Assembly: GCA_017525855.1 (NCBI GenBank) | Contig: JAFXSE010000005.1 | Coordinates: 1 to 64,000, forward strand | DNA: 64,000 nucleotides | DNA from: Bacilli bacterium | GTDB taxonomy: Bacteria > Bacillota > Bacilli > RF39 > UBA660 | Direction of reading: 5' to 3' | In this document: piece after piece, positions 1 to 7,260 of the stretch | How the letters are laid out: every line of letters starts with the position of its first letter | How positions within the stretch are numbered: position 1 is the stretch's first letter | Position numbers and translations under genes: made by a program | Notes under the pieces: generated by a model | The model's database searches: none | The model's input: the letters and a program-made list of their open reading frames with translations, nothing else | Told to the model about the DNA's origin: nothing

Positions 1-174
1 AGGCTTTGCAAGGGTTTTTATAATTCAACATTTTGAGTAATTTTTATCAAAAAAAGGCGTTTAGATACGTTTTTTGTAAATTCGAAACTTATTTAATCGC
101 AATATAGTAAACTAACTATATTATGTCAAGACTATTTTTAATAAAAAATAAAAATATTTGTGCATGACAAAAAG

Positions 175-197
175 ATTCACAATAGTGAATTTTTTTT
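175..197. terminator. Bidirectional hairpin terminator after the transposase
   Basis: ATTCAC, loop AATA, GTGAAT, followed on the plus strand by eight T's and on the minus strand by TTTTT. It lies just beyond the transposase stop and may insulate the element. Confidence 0.5.
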
Positions 198-214
198 AAA
201 ATATTTAATAATAA

Positions 215-1384
215 TTATTTAACAAAATTAATATCGTAATCTATACCTTTAATTTCTAAAGTATAAATGATTCTTATTAGCTTTTTAGCTACATGAGATT
301 GTGCGACTAAGTGATGTTTTCCTTCATCACGTTTTTTATTATAATAATCATAAAATACTTGATCATGCATTACTAAGGAATTAACTACTCTCATAATAGT
401 ATTTCTTAAATAACCTGATCCATGTTTTACCATATGTCCTTCTGTAGATAATGTTCCTGATTGCCTAATGCTTGGTTCTAATCCTGCAAAAGCTAACATT
501 TTTTCAGGTGATTCAAAGTTTTTAATATCTCCAAACTCTGCAATAATAGATCCAGCTGATATTTCTGCTATACCTGGAATTGAAAGTATATGAGTATCTA
601 ATTTTCTAACTGATTCTATAATTTGTTTTTCAATACTATCAATTTGTTCACTTAAAAAATTAATACTTTTTACATATGATTGTATTAAAAAATCAGAAGT
701 TTCAGTTGGATGACCGATAGATTCTTTAGCTAGTTGTTTCAATTGAAGAAATCTAGTAAACGAGAAATTAGCTGCTGAAACCTTTCTTATTGAATCATAA
801 TCTTTCATCAATGCAATTTTGTTCTTATTTTTATATTTTTCTAATATATATAAAAGTGTGATTGATATTTTATTATCAAAGAATTTCTTTATTTCAGGGA
901 ATGATTTATCTAGTTCATTTGTAATATAAATTTTAAACTTAGATCTTTCTCTAACTAATCTATCACGAGTTCTGCATAATGATTTTAATGAATAAATGTG
1001 ATATAATCTATTTGAATTTGGTTTATATGTATTAGCCATTAAATATTGTGTTAATGCAAAAGCATCAGCTTTATCAGTTTTTGTTTTTCTTAAAGTCTGT
1101 GCTTTAAAAAATTGTTTAATAATCAGACCATTCATTTTCATAAATGAATAGCCTTGATCAATTAATTCAAGTTCCAAATTCATTGAATAATGTGCAGTTG
1201 ATTCGAATAATATTTGAACATCTGCCTTGTTATAGGGTTTCAAGTAGCTGAAAAATAATTGAAATCCTTTTTTATTGTTCTCAAAAGAATTATTTTGAAC
1301 AATAACTTCACCAGTACTAGATATAATACAAAAATCATGTTTATATTTTGCTATATCAATACCAATATAAATTGTTTCTTTCAT
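215..1384 (-). CDS. IS110-family transposase (DEDD recombinase)
   Basis: Transposase of 389 residues. The N-terminal RuvC-like DEDD domain starts with YIGIDIAKYKHDF and continues with a TKTDKADAFAL segment. The C-terminal Transposase_20 domain carries SIPGIAEISAGSIIAEFGD and AFAGLEPSIRQSG, which includes the serine region expected in this family. The start is placed at 1384 because AAGGAGGAG lies 5-13 bases upstream; the longer frame has no ribosome site. The length is normal for the family and no frameshift is seen, so it may be active. IS110 enzymes excise as circles and integrate under guidance of an element-encoded RNA. Confidence 0.93.
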   Translation of the reverse strand: MKETIYIGIDIAKYKHDFCIISSTGEVIVQNNSFENNKKGFQLFFSYLKPYNKADVQILFESTAHYSMNLELELIDQGYSFMKMNGLIIKQFFKAQTLRKTKTDKADAFALTQYLMANTYKPNSNRLYHIYSLKSLCRTRDRLVRERSKFKIYITNELDKSFPEIKKFFDNKISITLLYILEKYKNKNKIALMKDYDSIRKVSAANFSFTRFLQLKQLAKESIGHPTETSDFLIQSYVKSINFLSEQIDSIEKQIIESVRKLDTHILSIPGIAEISAGSIIAEFGDIKNFESPEKMLAFAGLEPSIRQSGTLSTEGHMVKHGSGYLRNTIMRVVNSLVMHDQVFYDYYNKKRDEGKHHLVAQSHVAKKLIRIIYTLEIKGIDYDINFVK

Positions 1385-1499
1385 ATTCTCCTCCTTATAA
1401 TAATTTTGCACTGTTGTTTGCCACGAGTATTTTTACCTTATAGTTTCGCACATAATCAAACGTCAAAGCGTTAACTAACTAATTAATAATTTAAATAAA

Positions 1500-1608
1500 A
1501 AACTGTGGTCTGAGTTTACTATAACCAGTCTATAAAATAGCTGTAATATTCCAGATACAAATCCACAGTGCGATACTTATTATATCATTAAAGAAGTATA
1601 ATAAGTCT
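1500..1608 (-). ncRNA. Candidate bridge (seek) RNA of the IS110 element
   Basis: Read on the minus strand, upstream of and codirectional with the transposase. First comes a 10-bp hairpin (arms 1597-1606 and 1575-1584). Then a perfect 7-bp stem ACTGTGG/CCACAGT (1563-1569 with 1502-1508) closes a large internal loop with two single-stranded segments of about 18-20 bases and a small apical hairpin. This is the layout of a guide loop in IS110 bridge RNAs such as that of IS621. The 3' segment contains an 11-base sequence that also occurs near the other element end (103-113). The rest of the leader, 1385-1499, may hold the second loop. Family assignment is inference from position and fold. Confidence 0.45.
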
Positions 1609-1729
1609 TGTAGAAAATAATAAAAATTCCTACATACCCAGTATACGAATATTACGTATATAATAAATATGATAAAATAGCATTTTTTATGTTATAATTA
1701 TTTATGAAAGGAGAATCTATACGAATAAA

Positions 1730-2197
1730 ATGTTTACATTTATGAGAGAATCGCAAACAGCAAGATTTTTTATACCAGCAGGATTAATATTAATTATTTT
1801 TGGTATTGTTGTATTTGTTATTACATTAAATAATCAAAATTATATTAAAATAGAAGCAACTGTTGCAAATGTAGAAGAAACGCAAGAAACTAATGTAGAT
1901 GATGGTGAAACTAATATCACTACTATATATAATGCTACGGTAAATTATATAGTAGATGGAAAAGAGTATACACAAACTCTTGATAATGTTTCAAAATGTA
2001 AAGTAGGTGATAAGATGGATATTTATTATAATCCAAAAGATCCTAATCAAATAACTCAAACAAAAAGTCTTATTTTACCTAGTGTTATTATTTTTGCAGG
2101 AATTGCATCATTAGTTGGTGGAATAATTAGTGCTGTTAATGCAGTTAAACGTCATAAGAAAATGAAAGAACAAGAAAGGAGTTGGGCAAATGAATAA
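1730..2197 (+). CDS. DUF3592-like membrane protein
   Basis: A 155-residue protein with a transmembrane helix near residues 14-33, an extracytoplasmic beta-rich domain, and a second helix near residues 115-137. The middle part has the DUF3592 pattern, with YIVDGKEYTQTL followed by VGDKMDIYYNPKDPNQI. An AAAGGAG lies upstream but about 16 bases away, longer than usual, so the exact start is uncertain. The gene overlaps the next frame by 8 bases, which suggests translational coupling. A second DUF3592-like protein lies at 27099. Function unknown. Confidence 0.75.
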   Translation: MFTFMRESQTARFFIPAGLILIIFGIVVFVITLNNQNYIKIEATVANVEETQETNVDDGETNITTIYNATVNYIVDGKEYTQTLDNVSKCKVGDKMDIYYNPKDPNQITQTKSLILPSVIIFAGIASLVGGIISAVNAVKRHKKMKEQERSWANE

Positions 2198-2702
2198 ATA
2201 TTTATTAAAGCCAAAATTAGCAACTATTAAACAAGCCTTCTTTTTAGAAGATGAAAATGAAAACATGGTTTACGAAGGAAAGATGACTAAGTTTTCTTTA
2301 TTTGGTGCATCACCATTTGAGATGGTAAATCATATTACTAATAAAACGGAAGAACATAAAATTGGTAAAACAGTAACAATTGAACAAAATAATGGAATTG
2401 ATATAATCGACTTTTTATCTAAAAGATCTTATTTTAAATATGATGGTAAAAAGATATGGGATTATTTACATGATTTAGGAATAAGAATTGATTCTAAATT
2501 ATCTGGAAATAAAGTTGGTATGACTTATGATATAACTTTTGAAGGAAAACCATTAGCAACAATTGCAACAAGTTCTCCAAAGGGTAAATCATTAATTACA
2601 ACAGATTTATATTATGATGTAACTTGTGAAGAAAAAGATTTAGATTTAGTTTTTTTGGTTGCTTTTTCAATAGCAAAGACAGAGCAAACTTTTTATAATT
2701 AA
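2190..2702 (+). CDS. LURP-one/YxjI-like (tubby C-terminal-like) protein
   Basis: A 170-residue protein without signal peptide or membrane segment. The pattern KPKLATIKQAFFLEDENENMV, repeated beta-strand segments and a closing hydrophobic helix (VFLVAFSIAKTEQ) match the LURP-one-related/YxjI fold, a tubby-like beta barrel. It begins with AAGGAG inside the end of the upstream DUF3592 gene, so the two form a bicistronic unit. The family has been proposed to act as membrane-tethered lipid-binding or scramblase-like proteins; no biochemical role can be read here. Confidence 0.65.
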   Translation: MNKYLLKPKLATIKQAFFLEDENENMVYEGKMTKFSLFGASPFEMVNHITNKTEEHKIGKTVTIEQNNGIDIIDFLSKRSYFKYDGKKIWDYLHDLGIRIDSKLSGNKVGMTYDITFEGKPLATIATSSPKGKSLITTDLYYDVTCEEKDLDLVFLVAFSIAKTEQTFYN

Positions 2703-2936
2703 TAGTAAATAAAGAATAATTAGTGATAAAAAAATAGTAGTTTTTTCATAATATATGCATTTAAATATACAAAGGTAGGAAATTAGAATATTTGTAAGGT
2801 TAGATATCTGAAGAATGAAAAAATTTTCCTATTTTTGTTTTATAATGCTCTTGAATATGAAAAAAATAGAAAAGATATTTAAAATATGAAAGATTATGGT
2901 ATAATGCCAATAAATTAAAAAATTGGGTGGTTTTTA

Positions 2937-3723
2937 ATGAGAAAAATAAAAAATGCTATATTAATAATAAGCATTATGTTATTTTCTTTTCCTACGACAG
3001 TTTTAGGTTATGAAAATGATTTGATTGAAATGAATACTGTAGAAGGAAAACAATCGGAGATAACCGATAATATTGATGAAGGAAAAGTAGAAAATGAAGC
3101 GCTTGAAAGTAAAGATAATGATATTATTTTAACTCTAGAAGATGAAGATGAAATAGATAATACAATAGAAACAAAATCATCAAATAGTAATTTAGGTGAA
3201 ACTAAGAATGCTTCAGCTGGTTCCAGAAAATGGAATACCATTAGTCATTATAAGAGTTGATGAAAGTGAAGAAGCAATTAAAGCAGCTATAGATAATAAT
3301 CCTGAGCATGATTATGGAACAATTGCTGAAATGAATGAAAGCAAACATCATACTGTCAGAAGTGCTGGAACTATTGAAATAATCCTTCCTGCTGGTTATG
3401 TTGGAGAATACGATTTATCTAATAATTCTGTTGGTGAACAGAAATTATCATATATAAGAGGTAGGGGTAATAGCACTTGGATGATTTCTGATAAAAAGCC
3501 ATATAAAATAAATTATGATAAAATATCTGATGATGCATTTAAGGTTTGTGCAAGATCAGTCGGAACAGAACATGAAAATATGCTTGAAAAAACTGATCCA
3601 TATATGACAGCATGGATGTTATATTAATTAAAAGGTGATGAAGAAGCTAGCAAAGTATTTATTGGAGAAGATGCAGAATTATTAAATAATAAAAATTGGC
3701 AAGATGTAGAAAAGAATAAATGA
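2937..3723 (+). pseudogene. Decayed CotH-like secreted protein gene
   Basis: An intact start (GGGTGG then ATG) and signal peptide (KNAILIISIMLFSFPTTVLG) lead into an acidic linker, but the frame ends at 3260. The adjacent frame (about 3210-3627) continues with ENGIPLVIIRVDE and YIRGRGNSTWM-KKPYKINYD, the hallmark N-terminal part of the CotH kinase fold. A frameshift therefore lies between about 3210 and 3235. The CotH part also lacks the downstream catalytic region and stops at 3627; a further in-frame remnant runs to 3723. CotH proteins are spore-coat or secreted protein kinases. This copy looks dead. Confidence 0.7.
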
Positions 3724-3741
3724 TCGGAAGATTAAGATATT
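3724..3741 (+). repeat. 18-bp direct repeat, copy 1
   Basis: TCGGAAGATTAAGATATT, identical to 5048-5065. This copy lies just after the CotH-like remnant and before its terminator. It resembles an orphan copy of the 3' end of the DUF998 gene (Ser-Glu-Asp-stop). Confidence 0.85.
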
Positions 3742-3751
3742 CCCGTACATT

Positions 3752-3780
3752 AAGATGAGAAAATAATCTCATCTTTTTTT
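3752..3780 (+). terminator. Intrinsic terminator upstream of the tetR-like gene
   Basis: A 9-bp stem AAGATGAGA/TCTCATCTT with a 6-base loop and a run of T's. Confidence 0.85.
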
Positions 3781-3785
3781 ATAGA

Positions 3786-3815
3786 TTGACTTATACTACC
3801 GAACGGTAGTATAAT
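3786..3815 (+). promoter_or_regulatory. Promoter with embedded TetR-type operator
   Basis: -35 TTGACT (3786-3791) and -10 TATAAT (3810-3815) are separated by 18 bases. Most of the spacer and part of the -10 form a perfect 20-bp palindrome at 3793-3812 (ATACTACCG AA CGGTAGTAT). A TetR repressor bound here would block RNA polymerase, so the downstream regulator probably represses its own operon. Confidence 0.85.
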
Positions 3816-3836
3816 AAAAATGATTGGAGAATGTAT

Positions 3837-4424
3837 ATGTCAAAGAAAGAAGAAATATTATTATCTACTTTAGATTTAGCATCAAAATATGGATTAAAAA
3901 GTTTATCGATGTCTCAAATAGCAGATAGTGTAGGTATAAAAAAACCATCATTATATAATCACTTTAATTCTAAAGAAGAATTAATAAAAGAAATGTATGA
4001 ATATATAAGAAATAAATCAAAACAAAATATATCAAATTTTATATTAGATAATATTAATGAAAAAAGTTCTTATGATATTTTATATAATTCTGTTATGAAT
4101 TATAAGAAAATGGTTTTAAATAAAGATATGTTTAAATTCTATAGTGTTATTTATTCTGAAAGAACGACTAATAATGAAGCATCAAAAATTGTAGTTGAAG
4201 AAACTAATAAAATGATAAATGCAACTAAAAAATTATTTGAATTTTTAAAAGAAAAAAATAAATTATTTATTGATGACATAGAAATGGCATCTATTACATT
4301 TTCTATGACAATTCATTCCTTAATAGATTATGAATTAGATTGTAAAAATAATAATCAAGATTACAATGAAAATAATATACAAAAATATATTAAATGGTTT
4401 TGTAATCAATATAGTAAGGAGTAA
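3837..4424 (+). CDS. TetR/AcrR-family transcriptional regulator
   Basis: A 195-residue regulator. Residues 1-50 form a TetR helix-turn-helix, including SMSQIADSVGIKKPSLYNHF. The rest is a helical ligand-binding domain with the KEELIKEMYEYI segment after the HTH. The start at 3837 is preferred over 3831 because GGAGA lies 7 bases upstream of it. The gene follows a palindrome-containing promoter and is followed after 2 bases by the DUF998 gene, so the pair is an autoregulated operon. The inducer is unknown. Confidence 0.9.
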   Translation: MSKKEEILLSTLDLASKYGLKSLSMSQIADSVGIKKPSLYNHFNSKEELIKEMYEYIRNKSKQNISNFILDNINEKSSYDILYNSVMNYKKMVLNKDMFKFYSVIYSERTTNNEASKIVVEETNKMINATKKLFEFLKEKNKLFIDDIEMASITFSMTIHSLIDYELDCKNNNQDYNENNIQKYIKWFCNQYSKE

Positions 4425-4426
4425 TT

Positions 4427-5059
4427 ATGAAAAATAAAAAGTTAATTAATTGGTTATGTTTATCTGGTGTTATTAGTATTATATTTTATTTATTGCACGA
4501 TATAATTGGTGCTATGAATTATTCAGGATATAATTGGATGAGTCAGGCAGTAAGTGATTTAACATCTACTGATGCACCATCGTTTGTAGTAGCAAGTGGA
4601 TTTGTAACAGTATATAAAATATTAAGCTGCTTATGCTGTGCATTATTATGCATACTAATAAAAAATGAAGATAAGAAAACATTAAGACTAGGAGTGTATT
4701 TATTTTCAATAATGAATTTTATATCAGCAATAGGATATGCATTATTCCCATTATCAAGTGCAGGATATGATGGAAGTATGCAAAGTTTTATACACGTATA
4801 TATATTAACTACATTAGTTGTTATATCATCAATAGTATCACTTGTATTAATTGCTATTGGATCGTTTAAAAGTAAATATAAATTACTTGGAATATTAGCA
4901 ATTATTTCATTAGCATTGATGTTTATAGGAGCTGTTGGTAGTGCTAATGTATCAAAAGATATATTTGGTATAGTAGAAAGATTTAGTACATATAGTGCAG
5001 TAGTATTTACTGGTATATTAGGTATATTTGGATTTAAAAAAAATACATCGGAAGATTAA
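4427..5059 (+). CDS. DUF998-family integral membrane protein
   Basis: A 210-residue protein with six predicted membrane helices. The N-terminal part YLLHDIIGAMNYSGYNWMSQAVSDL is typical of DUF998 proteins. It begins 2 bases after the TetR stop with AAGGAG upstream and is presumably controlled by that repressor. Substrate and function are unknown; TetR pairing hints at a stress or transport role. Its last codons lie in the second copy of the 18-bp direct repeat. Confidence 0.8.
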   Translation: MKNKKLINWLCLSGVISIIFYLLHDIIGAMNYSGYNWMSQAVSDLTSTDAPSFVVASGFVTVYKILSCLCCALLCILIKNEDKKTLRLGVYLFSIMNFISAIGYALFPLSSAGYDGSMQSFIHVYILTTLVVISSIVSLVLIAIGSFKSKYKLLGILAIISLALMFIGAVGSANVSKDIFGIVERFSTYSAVVFTGILGIFGFKKNTSED

Positions 5060-5065
5060 GATATT
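5048..5065 (+). repeat. 18-bp direct repeat, copy 2
   Basis: TCGGAAGATTAAGATATT, identical to 3724-3741. It spans the last codons and stop of the DUF998 gene. The two copies bracket the TetR/DUF998 cassette at a distance of 1,324 bp. Confidence 0.85.
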
Positions 5066-5126
5066 GTGAGCATTTTATAAATTGAATTAAAAAAATTAAA
5101 AATATATAAAAAATTACTAAGGTATT

Positions 5127-5262
5127 ATTAAGAACGTCTAGGACCTGTTATGTAGGCGACACGTAGGTTACAAATGCCTCGTAAGGTTCCATAAATAAAG
5201 GGATGTTTATTTAGTAAGAGATAAAAATGCTTTTTGGAAAGTCCGTGTTTACGGGCTTTTTT
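5127..5262 (+). ncRNA. Putative small structured RNA, family not assigned
   Basis: This lies in a 336-base gap without a gene and is far less AT-rich than its surroundings. It contains a stem between GGACC (5141-5145) and GGTTCC (5185-5190), a perfect 8-bp hairpin TAAATAAA/TTTATTTA (5192-5213), and a terminator hairpin AAAGTCCGT/ACGGGCTTT with six T's ending at 5262. TTGAAT and TATAAA 17 bases apart lie upstream as a possible promoter. No open frame fits. It lacks the sequence hallmarks of SRP RNA and tmRNA; families such as raiA or CsfG are untested. The rest of the gap (5263-5395) holds only the promoter of the next gene. Confidence 0.5.
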
Positions 5263-5395
5263 CAATGCCTAAACAATTGATTTTTGAACACTTCTAGCGT
5301 CATAAGTTAATCTTTTTATTTATCTTAGATTAGTCGAATCAGCCAGATGAGTAAATCAAGAATTAATGTGATATAATTAATTAGGAGGTAGTATT

Positions 5396-5917
5396 ATGTA
5401 TGAAAATGAAGTAATGGATTTAATGAGTAAGATAAACTATGGCTGGGTAGATAGGAATAATATAAAACATATTAATGATTTTGATACATATTCAGAGAAA
5501 TATATACTTCAATCTCCAAAAGATATAATCAAAACTCAAATAGGAGTATGTTGGGATCAAGTTGAATTAGAGAGATACTATTTTAAAAGTTTTAATAATT
5601 CTATAAAAACATTTTTTATAGTTCATTATGATTATGATAAATGTCCAACACATACATTTTTAACATTTGAAAAAAGTAATAAATATTATTGGTTTGAACA
5701 TTCTTGGGAAAAATTTAGGGGGATTCATGAATACAATACTTTAAAAGACCTTTTAAGTGATATAAAAAATAAATTTATACATTATGAATTAAATAATCAA
5801 TATAACAAGAGTAATCTTAAAATTTATGAATATACTAAACCAGAATATAATATATCAACTCAAGAATTTTATAAACATTGTGAAAGCGGTAAATTAATTG
5901 ATTTAGAGAATATGTAA
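5396..5917 (+). CDS. Transglutaminase-like (papain-fold) protein
   Basis: A 173-residue soluble protein. The order of a cysteine in IGVCWDQVELERYYF, a histidine in CPTHTFLTF and the later WFEHSWEKFRGIHEY matches the Cys-His-Asp arrangement of bacterial transglutaminase-like proteins. These are often peptidases or inactive folds rather than true transglutaminases. AGGAGG precedes the start and an extended -10 (TGATATAAT, 5369-5377) lies upstream, so it is likely transcribed alone. Substrate unknown. Confidence 0.7.
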   Translation: MYENEVMDLMSKINYGWVDRNNIKHINDFDTYSEKYILQSPKDIIKTQIGVCWDQVELERYYFKSFNNSIKTFFIVHYDYDKCPTHTFLTFEKSNKYYWFEHSWEKFRGIHEYNTLKDLLSDIKNKFIHYELNNQYNKSNLKIYEYTKPEYNISTQEFYKHCESGKLIDLENM

Positions 5918-6021
5918 AATTGCTATGATATTTTATTTATTATGTAGAATCTGTGTAACTTGCAAAATTGTGTGAATAAATAAAAGTTAATTTAAAAGGG
6001 AATATAATCTTTTTGTTGTAT

Positions 6022-6043
6022 AAACACATAACTGTGTTTTTTT
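6022..6043 (+). terminator. Intrinsic terminator
   Basis: Stem AAACACA/TGTGTTT, loop TAAC, followed by T's; downstream of the transglutaminase-like gene. Confidence 0.8.
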
Positions 6044-6071
6044 TGCATATAATATGTAGAGGTGTAATATA

Positions 6072-6386
6072 TTGAAATTTGTTTTATTACAACAAATGTT
6101 AATAACATCCTTTTTTTTAGGTACAATTAGTTGTTCTTTTATTCAAAAGACTAAGTGTTATTTTCCATATTCTAGTTGTCTTTCTTTTTATTCTTTATTT
6201 GTAAATATGATATTTTCAGCATTGTTTTGTATTTCTTTTACTGATATTAGATTTCCGATGAGTTTATGGGTTGGTATGTTTAGCTTTTTAGGGGCGGATA
6301 CTTTATATAAAACCTTAGAAGGAAAATTATCTTCATATAACGATATTATTGAAAGACGACGTAATAATCATAAGAATAAAAGATGA
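6072..6386 (+). CDS. Small membrane protein, possibly holin-like
   Basis: A 104-residue protein starting at a TTG codon with GAGGTG about 8 bases upstream. Two hydrophobic helices (about residues 4-22 and 40-75) include a segment FPMSLWVGMFSFLGADTLYKTL, and the tail is basic. Membrane size and topology recall small phage-type holins, but no family signature is certain and no lysin or phage genes are nearby. Function unknown. Confidence 0.45.
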   Translation: MKFVLLQQMLITSFFLGTISCSFIQKTKCYFPYSSCLSFYSLFVNMIFSALFCISFTDIRFPMSLWVGMFSFLGADTLYKTLEGKLSSYNDIIERRRNNHKNKR

Positions 6387-6395
6387 TTATTAATT

Positions 6396-7160
6396 TCAAC
6401 AGAAAAAAATATCCAAAATCATCATTATTATGAACCCAATAATAGTACAACTATTCATAAGTATTTTTCTTTTGTTTTGTGTGTATTCTGGAATTAATTC
6501 AGCTATAATTACATAAATCATGGCACCAGAAGCAAAAGTTAACATGAATGGTAGAATAGTTTTAATTTCTATCACTAATAAACATCCTATTGTTGAGAAT
6601 ATTGGTTCTACTATGGCACTTAAACTGCCCATTATAAAAGCTTTTAGTCTTGTTTTGTTTTCTCTTCTTAGTGGCAGGCTTATTGCGCATCCTTCTGGAA
6701 AGTTTTGAATAGCGATAGCAAGTGTTAGAATTAATGCATTGGTGAGTGTTGCTTTATTATTAATAATAGAGGCATAACTTACTCCTAGTATTAATCCCTC
6801 TGGGATGTTATGGACAGTAATAGATGTCATCAGTAAGTTAGTTTTACTAGCTTTTTTTTTGCTAAATAGTTTATGAATTATATCAAACAGTATTATAAAA
6901 AAGCTGCCACTAAGTATTCCTATGGCAAGTATAAATATTTCTTTTTTATTTGTCATTTCAATAGCTGGTTCAATTAGAGAAAAGAAAGATGAAGAAAGCA
7001 TAATGCCAGCTGCAATTGCTAATGCGGCATCTAAAATAGTTTTGTTAATTTTCTTGAAGAAGAAAACAATCCCTGCGCCTAATGTTGTTGCCAAAAATGT
7101 AAAAACGCCGCCTAAAAATGATAAAAGTATAATATTTGAATTATTTAATATGTTTAACAT
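6396..7160 (-). CDS. ZIP-family metal transporter
   Basis: A 254-residue integral membrane protein with about eight helices. The two ZIP metal-site motifs are clear: HNIPEG in helix IV and QNFPEG in helix V; a short cytoplasmic KKKASK loop precedes them. ZIP proteins import zinc or other divalent metals. ATG at 7160 with AGGTG 6 bases upstream is preferred to an in-frame GTG 9 bases earlier. It is divergent from the essC operon and has no visible metal-regulator gene beside it. Confidence 0.9.
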   Translation of the reverse strand: MLNILNNSNIILLSFLGGVFTFLATTLGAGIVFFFKKINKTILDAALAIAAGIMLSSSFFSLIEPAIEMTNKKEIFILAIGILSGSFFIILFDIIHKLFSKKKASKTNLLMTSITVHNIPEGLILGVSYASIINNKATLTNALILTLAIAIQNFPEGCAISLPLRRENKTRLKAFIMGSLSAIVEPIFSTIGCLLVIEIKTILPFMLTFASGAMIYVIIAELIPEYTQNKRKILMNSCTIIGFIIMMILDIFFC

Positions 7161-7200
7161 AAATTTCACCTAATATAGTATATTCTTTTATCTTTATGTC

Positions 7201-7229
7201 TTGATAAAACTATTAAAAAAAGTTATAAT
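7201..7229 (+). promoter_or_regulatory. Sigma-A-type promoter of the essC operon
   Basis: TTGATA (7201-7206) and TATAAT (7224-7229) with a 17-base spacer, 31 bases ahead of essC. No operator-like repeat is visible. Confidence 0.8.
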
Positions 7230-7260
7230 AAAATAAAATAGGGAATATGGGGTAGAAGAT

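Larger units (their letters stand above)
103..1610 (-). mobile_element. IS110-family insertion element, boundaries approximate
   Basis: A single transposase gene with about 110 non-coding bases on its 3' side and about 220 on its 5' side. An 11-base sequence TATAGTAAACT at 103-113 recurs inverted at 1513-1523; it may be a subterminal inverted repeat or a guide match inside a bridge RNA. IS110 elements usually lack long terminal inverted repeats and clear target duplications, so the exact ends cannot be read from the sequence. Confidence 0.65.

Noticed and set aside
5127..5262. SRP RNA or tmRNA
   Set aside because: No conserved SRP hairpin (GGAAGG-type) and no tmRNA ends or tag frame.
6072..6386. 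Phage lysis cassette around the small holin-like protein
   Set aside because: No endolysin or phage genes on either side; only the size and helices suggest a holin.
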